Assembly (NCBI GenBank): GCA_009695195.1
Contig: SIBJ01000014.1
Span: 1 to 62,339 of the forward strand
Reading direction: 5' to 3'
DNA length: 62,339 nt
From: Pedosphaera sp.
GTDB taxonomy: Bacteria > Verrucomicrobiota > Verrucomicrobiia > Limisphaerales > JADLHS01
In this document: one piece after another, positions 53,107 through 62,339 of the stretch
How positions within the stretch are numbered: position 1 is the first letter of the stretch
Layout: every line of letters starts with the position of its first letter
Notes under the pieces: model-generated
What the model was told of the DNA's origin: nothing
Seen by the model: only the letters and a program-made list of their open reading frames with translations
The model's database searches: none
Made by a program: the position numbers and the translations under genes

Positions 53107-55839
53107 ATGCACCTGCTCGATCTTCAGATCAAGTTCCACAAACTGGTGGTCGGCTTTTTTGGTTCCCTTTCGCATCGTGCCATCCGTCATCCGCGCCGCG
53201 CTCTGGCCATCGCGGCCGTGGTCACGCTCACCGCCGCGCCAGGAGTCTGCTGGCTGAAGCTTCGCACGGACGGGCACGCGCTCGTTGCCCAGGCCGCGCC
53301 CGAAGTCGTGAATGACAAACTGGTTCGCGAGCGATTTGGCATTGAAGACAACATCGTCGTCCTCATCCGTTCCGATCACGCGGACGGGATTTTCAATCCG
53401 GCCACGTTGCAACTGGTTCGCACCCTCACGGCGGAACTGTCAAAGCTGCCGGGCATCAATCAGGAACATCTCACGAGCCTGGCGACCGAGCCGAGTTTTC
53501 GCCTGCGCCCCGGCACGCTGGTTCACGAAACGTTGCTCGAACCGCCGCTGCGAACCAAACCGGAATTGGAACTCCTCCGCGAAGACCTGCGGCGCATCGA
53601 ACTCTACACCGGCACGCTGATTTCTTCCGACGGCAAATCCACGTGCGTCCTCATCGGCGCGCCCGCGGGTGGCGACCGGACCCAACTCTACGAACGCGTA
53701 GTCAATTTGGTCGCCACCCACAAATCCGCGCCCGAGGACCTGGCGGTGACAGGCGCACCGGTGGCCGAGTCGTTGCTGGGCATCCACATCCTTGAAGACC
53801 TCGGCGTGCCCAAGGCGTTGCTCGGCACCAGCACGCGTTCGCACAAGGAGCAATCCGATTGGAAAACGCCCGGAAACTTTTACGAGCTTCGCCGCTTCAT
53901 CGCCCGTCACATCGGCCTCGTGCCGGTGGCGATGCTGGTGATGATGGCCGTCTTCTTCGTCACGTTCCGCAACCTGCTCGCCACCTTGCTCCCGCTGCCG
54001 GAAGTCGCCGCCACGTTGCTGTTCGTCTTCGGTCTGATGGGGTGGCTCGGCGTGCCGATCTATCTGACCATCGCCGTGATGCCGGTGCTGCTCACGGCGA
54101 TGTGCGTGACCGACGAGATCCATGTTTTCAGCCGCTACTTCGCCCTGCTCCGCGAAAAGCCCGGCGTGAACCACATCGAACTCGTGAAGGAGACCGTGGA
54201 TGAAATGGTTTGTCCGGTCGCCAACACGACGCTGACGACGGCGATCGGCTTCGTCTCGTTCGCGTTCTCGCCGCTGCGGCCCGTGCAGGCGTTCGGCATC
54301 TTCACCGCGCTCGGCGTGTTGTTCAGTTTGTTTTACTCGCTGACCGTCGTGCCCGCGATGCTGGCGCTCATCAAGCCCGAACGTCTGGTGAAGCGGCGCA
54401 CCGGCCAGCCGACGGGCGAATCGAGCGCGCTGGCGGCGTGGTTCGCGCGCCTGGCCGCGGTGATCGCGCGAAGACGTTGGTGGGCCGTGGGCCTCGTGCT
54501 GATCGTGACGGCGCTCACGCCGCTCGGGTTGCGCCGGCTCGTGATCCAGGACAGTTGGATTGATGGCTTCGATCCGGGCAGCGAGTTCCGGCGCGCGACG
54601 CAACTGGTGAACGAACAATTCTACGGCATGCACCTGCTGCTTGTGACGCTCGACGCCACGAGGACGGTCGCGGGCGAAGTTCCAGCCGCCGAGGTCACAC
54701 GCACGGAAATTGTTTTTCCCGGCGACCTGGTGGAGGACCACGCCCTGCTGGCCGGAAGTACGATCACACTTTCGCGCGGTGACCGGAACTGGCCGACGCA
54801 CATCGAAATGATCGAGCGGCGCGGCCAGCAGATCGTCGCGCGGTTTCCGCACGGGCAAAGTGCGGAGGATTTTTTGAAATCCCCGGGTGCGTCCGGGCCA
54901 GTTCATTTCGAGGCCGTCGTGCGGACGCAATTGCAACCGGCGTTGATCCGCACCAGCGGGGAGTTGGGGAATTTTTTACGGGCGCGAAGCCGGTTCGGCG
55001 TCGGCGGCGTGCTCAGCCCGTTCGATTACATCACGACCACGCGGTTCATGGCCCGGCCCGCCGATGCGGACGCGCGCGTGCTGCCCTCGGGCGCCGCCGA
55101 GATCAAACTCATGTGGGATTACTATGGCCTCGCGCGCGGACGCCATCGTCTGCACCAGATCGTGGACTCGAACTACTGGGAATCCGTCACGACGGTTTTT
55201 TTGAAGGACGCCAACTTCATTGATACCGCGAAGTTGATGAATGACCTGCGCGGCTACGAGCGCGAGCACCTGGCGCCCAAAGGGATCAAACTCGGGTTCG
55301 CCGGCGACGTGGCCGTGAGCCAGTCGCTGATCAAAGGCATCGTGACAACGCAGATGCAGTCGCTTTTTTGGTCACTGGTTGGCATTTACGCGGTGACGGC
55401 GATCTTCGGACGCTCGCTGCGCTGGGGAATTTATTGCGTGCTGCCCAGCGCGCTGGCGGTGTTGATCAACTTCGCGGTGATGGGCTGGTTCGGCATTCCG
55501 CTCGGCGTGGCGACTTCGATGTTCGCCGGGATGACGCTGGGCATCGGGGTGGATTTCGCCATCCACGTCGTCGAGGGCTACGGGTTCGCGCGGGCGGCGG
55601 GCGCCAACAGTGCCGAGGCGCTGGGCCGCGCCATGGCTTTGACCGGTCCGCCGGTGCTGGTGAACACGATCGCGATCTCGCTCGGCTTCGGCGTGTTGAT
55701 GCTGTCGCAAGTTCCGGCCAATGCGCGGCTCGGATTGCTGACGGTGTTGGGTTTGGTGAACTGCCTGATTGCTTCGCTGTTGATCCTGCCTGTTCTGCTT
55801 TACGCCCGTTCGCGCGGCGGATCTTCCGTCGGCAGATAA
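53107..55839 (+). CDS. RND-superfamily (MMPL-type) exporter
   Basis: The 910-residue integral membrane protein has the two-fold RND layout: a first hydrophobic segment (ALAIAAVVTLTAAPGVCW), a large periplasmic loop (about 50-270), five to six helices (about 275-420), then a second copy with its loop (about 475-730) and helices (about 745-900). The segments GMTLGIGVDFAIHVVEGYG near residue 820 and MCVTDEIHVFSRYFALLRE near residue 335 correspond to the helix-4/10 signature with acidic residues that carry protons. Such proteins export lipids or hydrophobic compounds. No membrane-fusion or outer-membrane partner is encoded beside it, so the substrate is unknown. Confidence 0.88.
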   Translation: MHLLDLQIKFHKLVVGFFGSLSHRAIRHPRRALAIAAVVTLTAAPGVCWLKLRTDGHALVAQAAPEVVNDKLVRERFGIEDNIVVLIRSDHADGIFNPATLQLVRTLTAELSKLPGINQEHLTSLATEPSFRLRPGTLVHETLLEPPLRTKPELELLREDLRRIELYTGTLISSDGKSTCVLIGAPAGGDRTQLYERVVNLVATHKSAPEDLAVTGAPVAESLLGIHILEDLGVPKALLGTSTRSHKEQSDWKTPGNFYELRRFIARHIGLVPVAMLVMMAVFFVTFRNLLATLLPLPEVAATLLFVFGLMGWLGVPIYLTIAVMPVLLTAMCVTDEIHVFSRYFALLREKPGVNHIELVKETVDEMVCPVANTTLTTAIGFVSFAFSPLRPVQAFGIFTALGVLFSLFYSLTVVPAMLALIKPERLVKRRTGQPTGESSALAAWFARLAAVIARRRWWAVGLVLIVTALTPLGLRRLVIQDSWIDGFDPGSEFRRATQLVNEQFYGMHLLLVTLDATRTVAGEVPAAEVTRTEIVFPGDLVEDHALLAGSTITLSRGDRNWPTHIEMIERRGQQIVARFPHGQSAEDFLKSPGASGPVHFEAVVRTQLQPALIRTSGELGNFLRARSRFGVGGVLSPFDYITTTRFMARPADADARVLPSGAAEIKLMWDYYGLARGRHRLHQIVDSNYWESVTTVFLKDANFIDTAKLMNDLRGYEREHLAPKGIKLGFAGDVAVSQSLIKGIVTTQMQSLFWSLVGIYAVTAIFGRSLRWGIYCVLPSALAVLINFAVMGWFGIPLGVATSMFAGMTLGIGVDFAIHVVEGYGFARAAGANSAEALGRAMALTGPPVLVNTIAISLGFGVLMLSQVPANARLGLLTVLGLVNCLIASLLILPVLLYARSRGGSSVGR

Positions 55840-55879
55840 CCGAATCCGGAATGGGTTGAGGGGGACGGCTCGAAAAAAA

Positions 55880-55908
55880 ACGGCGCGCTGCGAAACGCAG
55901 CGCGCCGT
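55880..55908. terminator. Strong intrinsic terminator between convergent genes
   Basis: A perfect 13-bp stem (ACGGCGCGCTGCG at 55880-55892 with CGCAGCGCGCCGT at 55896-55908) closes on an AAA loop. A run of A before the stem becomes a U-run on the minus strand, so it terminates the 55947-60902 gene best. It also lies 41 bases after the exporter stop and may serve both. Confidence 0.92.
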
Positions 55909-55946
55909 GATTCACGCGGCAAGAGCCGCAGATTTTTCAACCGAGT

Positions 55947-58900
55947 TCAGGGCAGTTCGAGCGGCTTCGACCAATCGCCGTCCGCCTGCAAGTCGTCTTC
56001 CTGGACCTCGACACGGTAGTAGCGCCGCGATCCGAGCGGGCTCGTGTCCGTCAGTGTCTGGGACTGACCGTTGCCCGGGGTGATGCTGAGCGTGGTCCAG
56101 GTCGGAGCTTCAATTTCGCTCTTATATTGCAGGAGGTACTGCAGACCCGTCTGGGTCGCCACGGAGACGGCGAGATGACCGCCCTCGAGGCGCGGTTGCA
56201 TCATTGCAGTGGGCACCGAGCCGGGGTCGAGGTGCAGTTCCATGCTGCCGGGAGAGTCGGCCTGCGACCAGGTATTACCGCCGTCAAGGCTCACTTCCGT
56301 GAAGATGTCAAAGAAGCTCCCCAACCGGCTGCCACCACCCGCGGCCGCAGAGCCGCGGGCCTCGCCGGTCGAACGGCGCGTCGGGCTTTCGCGAATCATC
56401 ACGCCGGGCGGCAACGAGCCGCCGCTGAGGTTCAACGCGAGCATCTCGGTTTGATAGACCGATTCACTGCCCTGGAAGCCAGTGTTGGCGACGCTCACCT
56501 GACAGTCCGCATTCGCCGTCATCGGCTGGAACGTCTGGCCAGGCAGCTTCAACAGGAAGTCCACCTGCGATCCGAAGTTGTGGGTGTTCGTCGAGCGCGG
56601 CGGCGGCGGCGTGAAGTTCGCCAGGAAGCGCTTGTGCGAGACGTTGCTGATGATGATGCCGTTGGCGTAGAGCGCGTGCCACTGCTTGGGACTGATGTAC
56701 TGGCCGTTGGTCGGCGGCATGTTTGCATTCGGGAAGACCCGTTTCTTGGCCATCAATCGGGGCGACATGGACGCGGGCGGTGTGGTCGCGGGCAGCCAGG
56801 TGTTCCCGCCATCCACACTCACATCGGTGAAGATGTCGAAGAAGCTGCTGACACGATAACCGACGCCGGACGGATCCGGGCGGACGCTGGTGCGTCCCAA
56901 CGACTGCCGGGTCGGGCTTTCCCGCAACCGGATGCCGTTCGGCAGCGAACCGCCGGAAATGTCGAGCGCCAGCATTTCCGTGTCGAAGGTGCGCGTGCTA
57001 CCCGAATCAAGGGGCGGACGGCTGATGACGCGGACGACGGCGCTCATCGTGCAGGAGGCCGGCACAAAGGTCTGGCCGCTATCAAGTGAAACCTGCATGT
57101 CCACCGTGGAGTCGAAGTTTTCATCGTTCGTGCCACCGGGTGGCGGCGGCGGATAGTTTTGCGTGAAGCCGCGATGGGTCACGTTACTGATGTAAATGCC
57201 GTTGGCGTAGGCCGCGTGCCATTGCGCCGGGCTGACGTACGGCGAGTTGGTCAGCGGCAGGTTTTGCGATGACGCCGGCGTTTCCGGCGCCTGTTGCGTG
57301 ACCTGCAAACGAACCGGACCATTGCTCGCCTGATTCCACGTGTTGCCGCCATCCGTGCTTACTTCGGCGAAGATGTCGAAGAAGCTGCCGATGCGTTGGG
57401 TGCCGTCCGGTTGCGAGTCAATCTGCGTGGCGCCGCGCGAGGGTCGCGTCGGGCTTTCGCGCAACCGCACGCTGGCTGGCAGCGTGCCGCCGGAGATGTC
57501 GAGTTGCAGCATCTCGGTTTCGAACATGCCGCTGTTGCCCGAACCCACGCTTCGCACGCTGACCTGAACCGGCGCGGAGGCACGAACGGCCTGGAACGAA
57601 TTTCCGCCATCGGTCGAGAGCTGGAGGTCCAGCGTGGAGTTGAACGTATGCACGTTGCTCCCGCCGGCGGGCGGCGGCGGCAACGAGCCGGTGAACAGTT
57701 TGTGGCGCACGTCCCGGATGACGATGCCCTGCGCGTAGAGCGCGTGCCACTTGGCGGGTGAGACGTAAGCCTCGTTCGGCGGCGGCAACAATTGCGTCGG
57801 CTCCGTCACCGTGGCGACGCGGCGTGGATCGTTCCGCATTTCAACATGCGCCGCCTCTTGCGCGGGCTGCCAGGTGGCACCACCGTCGAGGCTCACCTCG
57901 GTGAAGACATCGAAGAAGCTGCCAATCATGTAACCGCCTGGGACGGCGCGAACAGTGGTTCTGCCGGTGGAGGCGAGCGTCGGACTTTCCCGAAGTCGGA
58001 TATTGCCGCTCACCAGATTGAGCGACAGCATTTCGGTGTCGAACTGACTCCCGCTGGTCGTATCCGCCGTGTGCGTGACCCGAACCGATACCGGCACATT
58101 GGCGCTGGCCGGCTGGAAGGTTGCGCCGCCGTCGTTCGAGTATTCGAAGTCCACGCGCGAGTTGAAGGAATGAACCTGCGTCGCACCCAGCGGCGGCGGC
58201 GGCAGGCTCTGGGTGAAGAACCTATGCCGCACGTCACGAATGATTATTCCTTGAGCAAACAACACATGCCATTGCGCCGGGCTGATGTAAACCGTGTTGC
58301 TCGGCGGCAGTGAGTTCGTCGGATTGAAGTACTCGGGCACGACAGTGATTTTGAACGTGCAGTTGGTGGAATTTCCGCAGGTGTCGCTGGCCGTACAGGT
58401 CACGATGGTCGTGCCCACCGGGAAAATGCTGCCACTCAGCGGAAAGCAACTCACCACCGGTGGCGGAATGCAAGCGCCACTGGCTGAACTAAGGTAAGTC
58501 ACGATCGCTCCGCCCGGGGTGTTCTCCGTCACGGTGATGTTTGAAGAGCACGTCAGAACGATCGGCGTCGGGGTCGGACCATTGGGGCGCGGCGACATGG
58601 TAGCCGGCCGGCTGATGGACGTCAGCCAGTTCAGCCCGCCGTCCAGACTCACTTCCGTGAAGACGTCAAAGAAGCTGCTGATGTGATGGTCGCCCGGCGC
58701 GGTTGTTCGCACGCTGGTCTTTCCTAACGACGCCTTGGACGGACTTTCGCGAATCATGAAGGCGGGCGAGTTCAGATCCAAGGACAACATCTCGGTGTCG
58801 AAGAACCGCGTCGTGCCGTTGTCGAGGGACGAATGGCTCGTCACCTGCACCGAGGCGTTGGCAAAACCAGCAAACGGCTGGAAGGTCGCTCCGCCATCGG

Positions 58901-60902
58901 CTGAAATTTGTCCGGTTACGGTGGAACCGAAATTCTCCACCTGGCCGCCTCCGGGCGGCGGCGGCGGCAACTGTTGCGTGAACCGGTCATGGCTCACGTT
59001 GGTGATGATGATGCCCGCCGCGTAAAGTGCGTGCCATTGCGCTGGGCTGACGTAGGGCGAGTTGGTCAACGGCAGATCCGGCGTGGTGGTCGCCACTTCC
59101 GGCGCCTGCTGCCGGAGCTCCATCCGCACCGGGCCGTTGCTGGCCGCAGTCCAAGTCGTGCCGCTGTCCACGCTCAAATCAACGAAGATGTCGAAGAAGC
59201 TGTGAACGAGATACGTCCCGTCTGGTAACGGAATAATCGCCGTTCCACCCCGCGATGGTCGGGTCGGGCTCTCACGGATCATCTGGCCGCCCGGCAACGT
59301 CGCGCCCAAGAACAGCATCTCGGTTTCCAGTTGGACGCTGACGCCGTCCTGGCCGCTGGAGCCGATGTTGGCCACGGCTAGAGTGACGGGCGATTCCGTC
59401 CGTACGGTCTGGAAGGTCAATCCGCCATCCGTGGAAACGTCCAAGTCCAGTTGTGAACTAAAGCCGTGCGTATTGCTCCCGCCGACCGGCGGCGGCACGT
59501 ACGATTCCGTGAAGAGTCGGTGGCTCACGTTGGAGATGACGATCCCCTGCGCGAAGAGCGCGTGCCATTGCTGCGGCGAAACGTAATGGTCATTCGGCGG
59601 CGGCAGGAGCGGCGTCGGCTCGGGTACCGCCGGTGACTGCCGCGGGTCCTTGCTCAATTCCACGTGATGCGGCGCCGGCCCCAAGGCGGGCAACCAACTT
59701 AGGCCGCCATCCGTGCTCAACTCCGTGAAGACATCGAAGAAGCTGGCGATCAGGTAGCCATCCGCCACCGGCCGCACGCTGGTCTGGCCGGTTGATTGCA
59801 GGGTCGGACTCTCGCGCAGCATGAAACCCGGTCCGACCAAATCCAGTTGTAACATCTCCGTCTGGTAAAACTCAACGCCCGCCGAGTCCTGCGAATGGGT
59901 GACCTGCACGGTCACGTTCGCATTGCCGGTGGCAGGTGAGAAAGTCGCTCCGCTGTCCGTGGAAAGGCTGAAGTCCACCGCGGAACCGAAGTTTTCAGTT
60001 ACCATCTGACCGAGCGGCGGCGGGTTCATACCCTGCGTGAAAGTGCGATGCTGCACGTTGCTGATGACAATCGTGCCGAAGTTGACCTGCGCGTACCACG
60101 GCGGGTGATACTGGCCATTGGTCGGCGGCAGGATCGGGACGGGGAAGAAAAACTCCGGCCCGGCGACGACCGGCACCGGTTGAAAAGCAACTTGCAGGTC
60201 GTCCACGGCCAGGCCGGGATCATTCCCGGGGTCGTTTTGGTCCAGCCAGCGAATAAAGAGTTCGGCCCCGGGCGGCACGACGGCTCCGCTGAGGGTGCCA
60301 GTTCGCACCGACCGGTTGGGTGGCAAATTGCCATCGAGCGCCGACGGGAGTAAACCCACCCCGAAAATGGGGGAGGTGAAATCCAAGGAGGCCACGGGGG
60401 TCCAAATCTGCAGGTTGGCCGCATCCGGGCTGACAATGGGGGACGGGCTGACCCGGTATGAGAAGCGAATGCTGTTCGCCACGGTGTTGCTTCCGTTTCG
60501 CCACTGCTCGCCGGTGTAAACGACGTTGATGTTGCCCAAGGTCGAAGCGGTGTTGTTCGTGAAACGCACGCCGTAGGAAAGATTGCTGGTGGTGCCGGAG
60601 GCGATGGAACCCAGCGCGCGCTCTCCGATTGGATTCAGCCCGTAACTGTACAGCGCGCCGGCGATGCCCGCGCCACTCTCGCCCCGGTAGTTCGTGACGA
60701 ATGTCGGAATTCCCCCCGGCACGAACTGGGCGTACCAGCCGAGCAGCGTGCCGTTGTTGTTCCACGGATTGGCGTTACCGCTCTGGGCCAGGGTGTCGAA
60801 GTTCTGGGAGTAGTTTCCGATGCTCATCTGAATCTGGGCGGGCGTGGACGCCGCGCAAATCAAAATGACGGTGGTCAGGCAGAGTCGGAATGTATTTTTC
60901 AT
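55947..60902 (-). CDS. Giant secreted protein with seven ~175-residue repeats and an HYR domain
   Basis: I start at the ATG at 60902, preceded by GGAGG, which gives the signal peptide MKNTFRLCLTTVILICAAST. The 1651-residue protein has an N-terminal beta-sandwich (about 25-215: NYSQNFDTLAQSG). Seven repeats of about 175 residues follow. Each has a start like PPTNGQYISPKQWHALYANG, then IIISNVSH, a Pro-rich PPPPxG stretch, FxTEMLxLDLSGG, RESPTxxSxGxTxxR and SFFDIFTEVSxDGGxTW. Between the third and fourth lies an HYR-like domain (TCSSNITVTENTPGGAIVTY). The C-terminal module ends in RRYYRVEVQ. No catalytic site is seen. Extracellular or cell-surface; function unknown. It stands alone between a strong terminator and the AraC-type gene. 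Confidence 0.85.
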   Translation of the reverse strand: MKNTFRLCLTTVILICAASTPAQIQMSIGNYSQNFDTLAQSGNANPWNNNGTLLGWYAQFVPGGIPTFVTNYRGESGAGIAGALYSYGLNPIGERALGSIASGTTSNLSYGVRFTNNTASTLGNINVVYTGEQWRNGSNTVANSIRFSYRVSPSPIVSPDAANLQIWTPVASLDFTSPIFGVGLLPSALDGNLPPNRSVRTGTLSGAVVPPGAELFIRWLDQNDPGNDPGLAVDDLQVAFQPVPVVAGPEFFFPVPILPPTNGQYHPPWYAQVNFGTIVISNVQHRTFTQGMNPPPLGQMVTENFGSAVDFSLSTDSGATFSPATGNANVTVQVTHSQDSAGVEFYQTEMLQLDLVGPGFMLRESPTLQSTGQTSVRPVADGYLIASFFDVFTELSTDGGLSWLPALGPAPHHVELSKDPRQSPAVPEPTPLLPPPNDHYVSPQQWHALFAQGIVISNVSHRLFTESYVPPPVGGSNTHGFSSQLDLDVSTDGGLTFQTVRTESPVTLAVANIGSSGQDGVSVQLETEMLFLGATLPGGQMIRESPTRPSRGGTAIIPLPDGTYLVHSFFDIFVDLSVDSGTTWTAASNGPVRMELRQQAPEVATTTPDLPLTNSPYVSPAQWHALYAAGIIITNVSHDRFTQQLPPPPPGGGQVENFGSTVTGQISADGGATFQPFAGFANASVQVTSHSSLDNGTTRFFDTEMLSLDLNSPAFMIRESPSKASLGKTSVRTTAPGDHHISSFFDVFTEVSLDGGLNWLTSISRPATMSPRPNGPTPTPIVLTCSSNITVTENTPGGAIVTYLSSASGACIPPPVVSCFPLSGSIFPVGTTIVTCTASDTCGNSTNCTFKITVVPEYFNPTNSLPPSNTVYISPAQWHVLFAQGIIIRDVRHRFFTQSLPPPPLGATQVHSFNSRVDFEYSNDGGATFQPASANVPVSVRVTHTADTTSGSQFDTEMLSLNLVSGNIRLRESPTLASTGRTTVRAVPGGYMIGSFFDVFTEVSLDGGATWQPAQEAAHVEMRNDPRRVATVTEPTQLLPPPNEAYVSPAKWHALYAQGIVIRDVRHKLFTGSLPPPPAGGSNVHTFNSTLDLQLSTDGGNSFQAVRASAPVQVSVRSVGSGNSGMFETEMLQLDISGGTLPASVRLRESPTRPSRGATQIDSQPDGTQRIGSFFDIFAEVSTDGGNTWNQASNGPVRLQVTQQAPETPASSQNLPLTNSPYVSPAQWHAAYANGIYISNVTHRGFTQNYPPPPPGGTNDENFDSTVDMQVSLDSGQTFVPASCTMSAVVRVISRPPLDSGSTRTFDTEMLALDISGGSLPNGIRLRESPTRQSLGRTSVRPDPSGVGYRVSSFFDIFTDVSVDGGNTWLPATTPPASMSPRLMAKKRVFPNANMPPTNGQYISPKQWHALYANGIIISNVSHKRFLANFTPPPPRSTNTHNFGSQVDFLLKLPGQTFQPMTANADCQVSVANTGFQGSESVYQTEMLALNLSGGSLPPGVMIRESPTRRSTGEARGSAAAGGGSRLGSFFDIFTEVSLDGGNTWSQADSPGSMELHLDPGSVPTAMMQPRLEGGHLAVSVATQTGLQYLLQYKSEIEAPTWTTLSITPGNGQSQTLTDTSPLGSRRYYRVEVQEDDLQADGDWSKPLELP

Positions 60903-61053
60903 GGTTTGTCCTCCAAAGGTATTGTTTGAGCCGGTTTCCGAAAACAAAGGGCCCCGGCCTGAGCCGAAAGAAATTTTTTCATGTTGGTACACGGCGACCA
61001 TGGCAGAAACGAACCGCCCGCGCTTCTCCACAATTGCGAAGTTTACCCGACCG

Positions 61054-61854
61054 TCACGCCCGCAACGGCGGCAAGGCGGGCAGTGCCAGCACGATCGGCG
61101 GATCGGTCGGTCGCAACGGACGCAGGCGCAGGACCGGTTTCTCCTTCGCCGCCAAGGCTACGTTCTCGACCCTCAGACTGGCCACGAGCCGAATGGGAAG
61201 GTTTGCCACCATGTCGGTGAAGTTCGCCGAGAGCGGCATCAACGCCGCCAGCAGATAAAATTCGTCGTCCGTCGGTCGCTCAATCCGAAATTTCCCGTGC
61301 GCGATCATCACCGTTCCCGAAAACGGCACCCCCAGCGGCACGCCGCGCGTGAACGTCCCGACAAACGTGAAGCCCTTCGGCGTGCGCGGCCCTTCCACTG
61401 TGCCCTCGATGGTCGGCCCGGAGATTTTTCTGCGCGCCGCGAGGTAACGCCAGATCGCCGTCGCAAACTGTTTTGCCGAAAGCCGCCGCGGCATCGTGCG
61501 AAATTCCTGCGGCGAGACGCCCACCAGTTCGCTGAACGTTTTGGAAAAAGTCCCGAGCGAATTGTAACCCACCTCCAGGCACACGTCGGTGATGGACGTT
61601 TCGGACTTCAACAATCGTTCCTTCGCCCGCTGCATCCGCAGGCACGCCAGAAAATTATGCGGCGTCGTGCCCGTGGTTTCATCAAACACGCGCACGAAGT
61701 GAAACTTGCTGATCGCCGCGATCTCCGCCAACCGGTCCAGGTCCACCGGCTCGGCGAGATTTTCCTTCATGTGGCGAATCGCCCGCACCACGGACGTCTG
61801 GTAAGCTTCCAGCGTATCCGTGCGATGTGCGTTCGTGGCGCGTTCTATTCTCAT
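61054..61854 (-). CDS. AraC-family transcriptional regulator
   Basis: The 266-residue protein has the two AraC helix-turn-helix motifs in its N-terminal half (about 20-125): VDLDRLAEIAAISKFHFVRVF, then the second, SITDVCLEVGYNSLGTFSKTF followed by GVSPQEFR. The C-terminal part (about 135-266) is beta-rich (FTFVGTFTRGVPLGVPFSGTVMIA) and may sense a ligand, but I cannot name it. HTH-first order is unusual, since most family members have the sensor first. It is upstream of and on the same strand as the giant repeat protein, 151 bases away, and is a candidate regulator of it. Cytoplasmic. Confidence 0.9.
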   Translation of the reverse strand: MRIERATNAHRTDTLEAYQTSVVRAIRHMKENLAEPVDLDRLAEIAAISKFHFVRVFDETTGTTPHNFLACLRMQRAKERLLKSETSITDVCLEVGYNSLGTFSKTFSELVGVSPQEFRTMPRRLSAKQFATAIWRYLAARRKISGPTIEGTVEGPRTPKGFTFVGTFTRGVPLGVPFSGTVMIAHGKFRIERPTDDEFYLLAALMPLSANFTDMVANLPIRLVASLRVENVALAAKEKPVLRLRPLRPTDPPIVLALPALPPLRA

Positions 61855-62063
61855 CAGATTCCATCCGAACTTCCGTTGTCACTCTGAATCCGCCGTCGCC
61901 GGCTCGCCGTGTGACGATGATCGGCGGTGGAAGGATACAACTTTACGTCCGCGTCCCGCAAGCCATCGGCTTGCGCGCCAGGCGGAATTCAAGTGGCGCA
62001 CAAACCACAACGCCCGCCACTCGGCCGCGATGAGGGATTCCAAGCAGGCGAAGTGCGGATCAA

Positions 62064-62099
62064 GCAAAACCCCGCACTCGAAAACGAGCGCGGGGCTTG
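62064..62099. other. Strong intergenic hairpin
   Basis: GCAA..CCCCGC-A-CTCG at 62064-62080 pairs with CGAG-C-GCGGGG..TTGC at 62085-62099 around an AAAA loop, with one A/C mismatch and small bulges. No T-run follows. It lies in the 485-base stretch after the AraC gene, which holds no convincing coding region. Confidence 0.55.
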
Positions 62100-62149
62100 C
62101 CTGAAAACTCGATGCCTCCCCGTCGGCCATGGAAGAGACGGGGCGGCTG

Positions 62150-62173
62150 CCGCAAGCTCAACTCTGCTTGCGG
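62150..62173. other. Second intergenic hairpin
   Basis: CCGCAAGC at 62150-62157 pairs perfectly with GCTTGCGG at 62166-62173 around an 8-base loop. It sits just before the drop in GC content at about 62190. It may be a terminator or part of a repeat. Confidence 0.45.
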
Positions 62174-62192
62174 AGCCAACGCGAGCGCCTTA

Positions 62193-62339
62193 GGGAAGCA
62201 CTGATTTAATCGGAGTTAGTAATTTTGCCTGAACTTCAGTTTTTCAAATGTCGCTCAGGATGTCGCAGGAACGATTTTGATTTCAAGGGAAGGTGATTTC
62301 GACAGTCAAAACTGAATCGAATTTTCTGGATGCGGAATA
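62193..62339. other. AT-richer tail, possible edge of a mobile or foreign element
   Basis: Base composition falls clearly from about 62190 to the window end. The boundary reads AGGGAAGCACTGATTTAATC. CAGTTTT at 62237-62243 and AAAACTG at 62308-62314 are inverted copies. No open frame of note is present. An insertion-sequence end is possible, but without the other end or a transposase it cannot be confirmed. Confidence 0.3.

Noticed and set aside
60903..61031. Upstream start of the giant repeat protein
   Set aside because: The extra residues precede a clear signal peptide, and GGAGG lies before the ATG at 60902.

Overview
The window reads as a GC-rich chromosomal segment from a Verrucomicrobiota bacterium, probably of the Pedosphaera/Limisphaerales type. 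This is inferred from gene content: a prepilin-type protein with an H-Xn-DG tail, a paired DUF1800/DUF1501 operon, very large secreted Asp-box/Ig-like proteins ending in 'RYYRV'-like modules, and CCAAACACCAA-type palindromic repeats. I saw no rRNA, tRNA or CRISPR array and no complete mobile element. Long open frames antisense to real genes are common because of the base composition and were left out.

Layout. 1-8.6 kb: a 22-23 bp tandem repeat, a pseudopilin, a nested palindromic repeat, a cupin, a secreted multidomain protein broken by an in-frame TAG, and the DUF1800-DUF1501 pair. 8.8-20 kb: mostly housekeeping genes (release-factor-like protein, a CPBP protease gene broken by an in-frame TGA, glutathione peroxidase, YajQ, tilS, ftsH, rpe, a phosphohexomutase, a small glycan-binding-like protein, a GH20 hexosaminidase, leuD). 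20-29 kb: lepA-lepB, glgA, a long palindrome, serS, a DUF4870 membrane protein and a hybrid histidine kinase.

29-52 kb is the accessory highlight: a mainly minus-strand locus with recognisable type VI secretion membrane-complex and baseplate-adaptor proteins (TssA, TagF, TssM, TssL, TssK, a TagH C-terminal-like protein and a possible TssJ-like lipoprotein). No sheath, tube, spike, TssE/F/G or ClpV gene lies inside it or in the flanking genes. TagF is fused to a transmembrane segment and a long coiled-coil/TPR arm. A degenerate kinase carries a related arm with a matching C-terminal tail. A beta-barrel outer-membrane protein and a 1294-residue secreted propeller/Ig protein sit in the same gene run, and a second kinase-like protein is divergent. 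I infer a tail-less, T6SS-derived envelope-spanning assembly with a remodelled regulatory module.

52-62 kb: a lipoprotein MsrB, an RND-superfamily exporter, a 1651-residue secreted protein built from seven ~175-residue repeats, an AraC-type regulator, and an AT-richer tail that may be the edge of another element.
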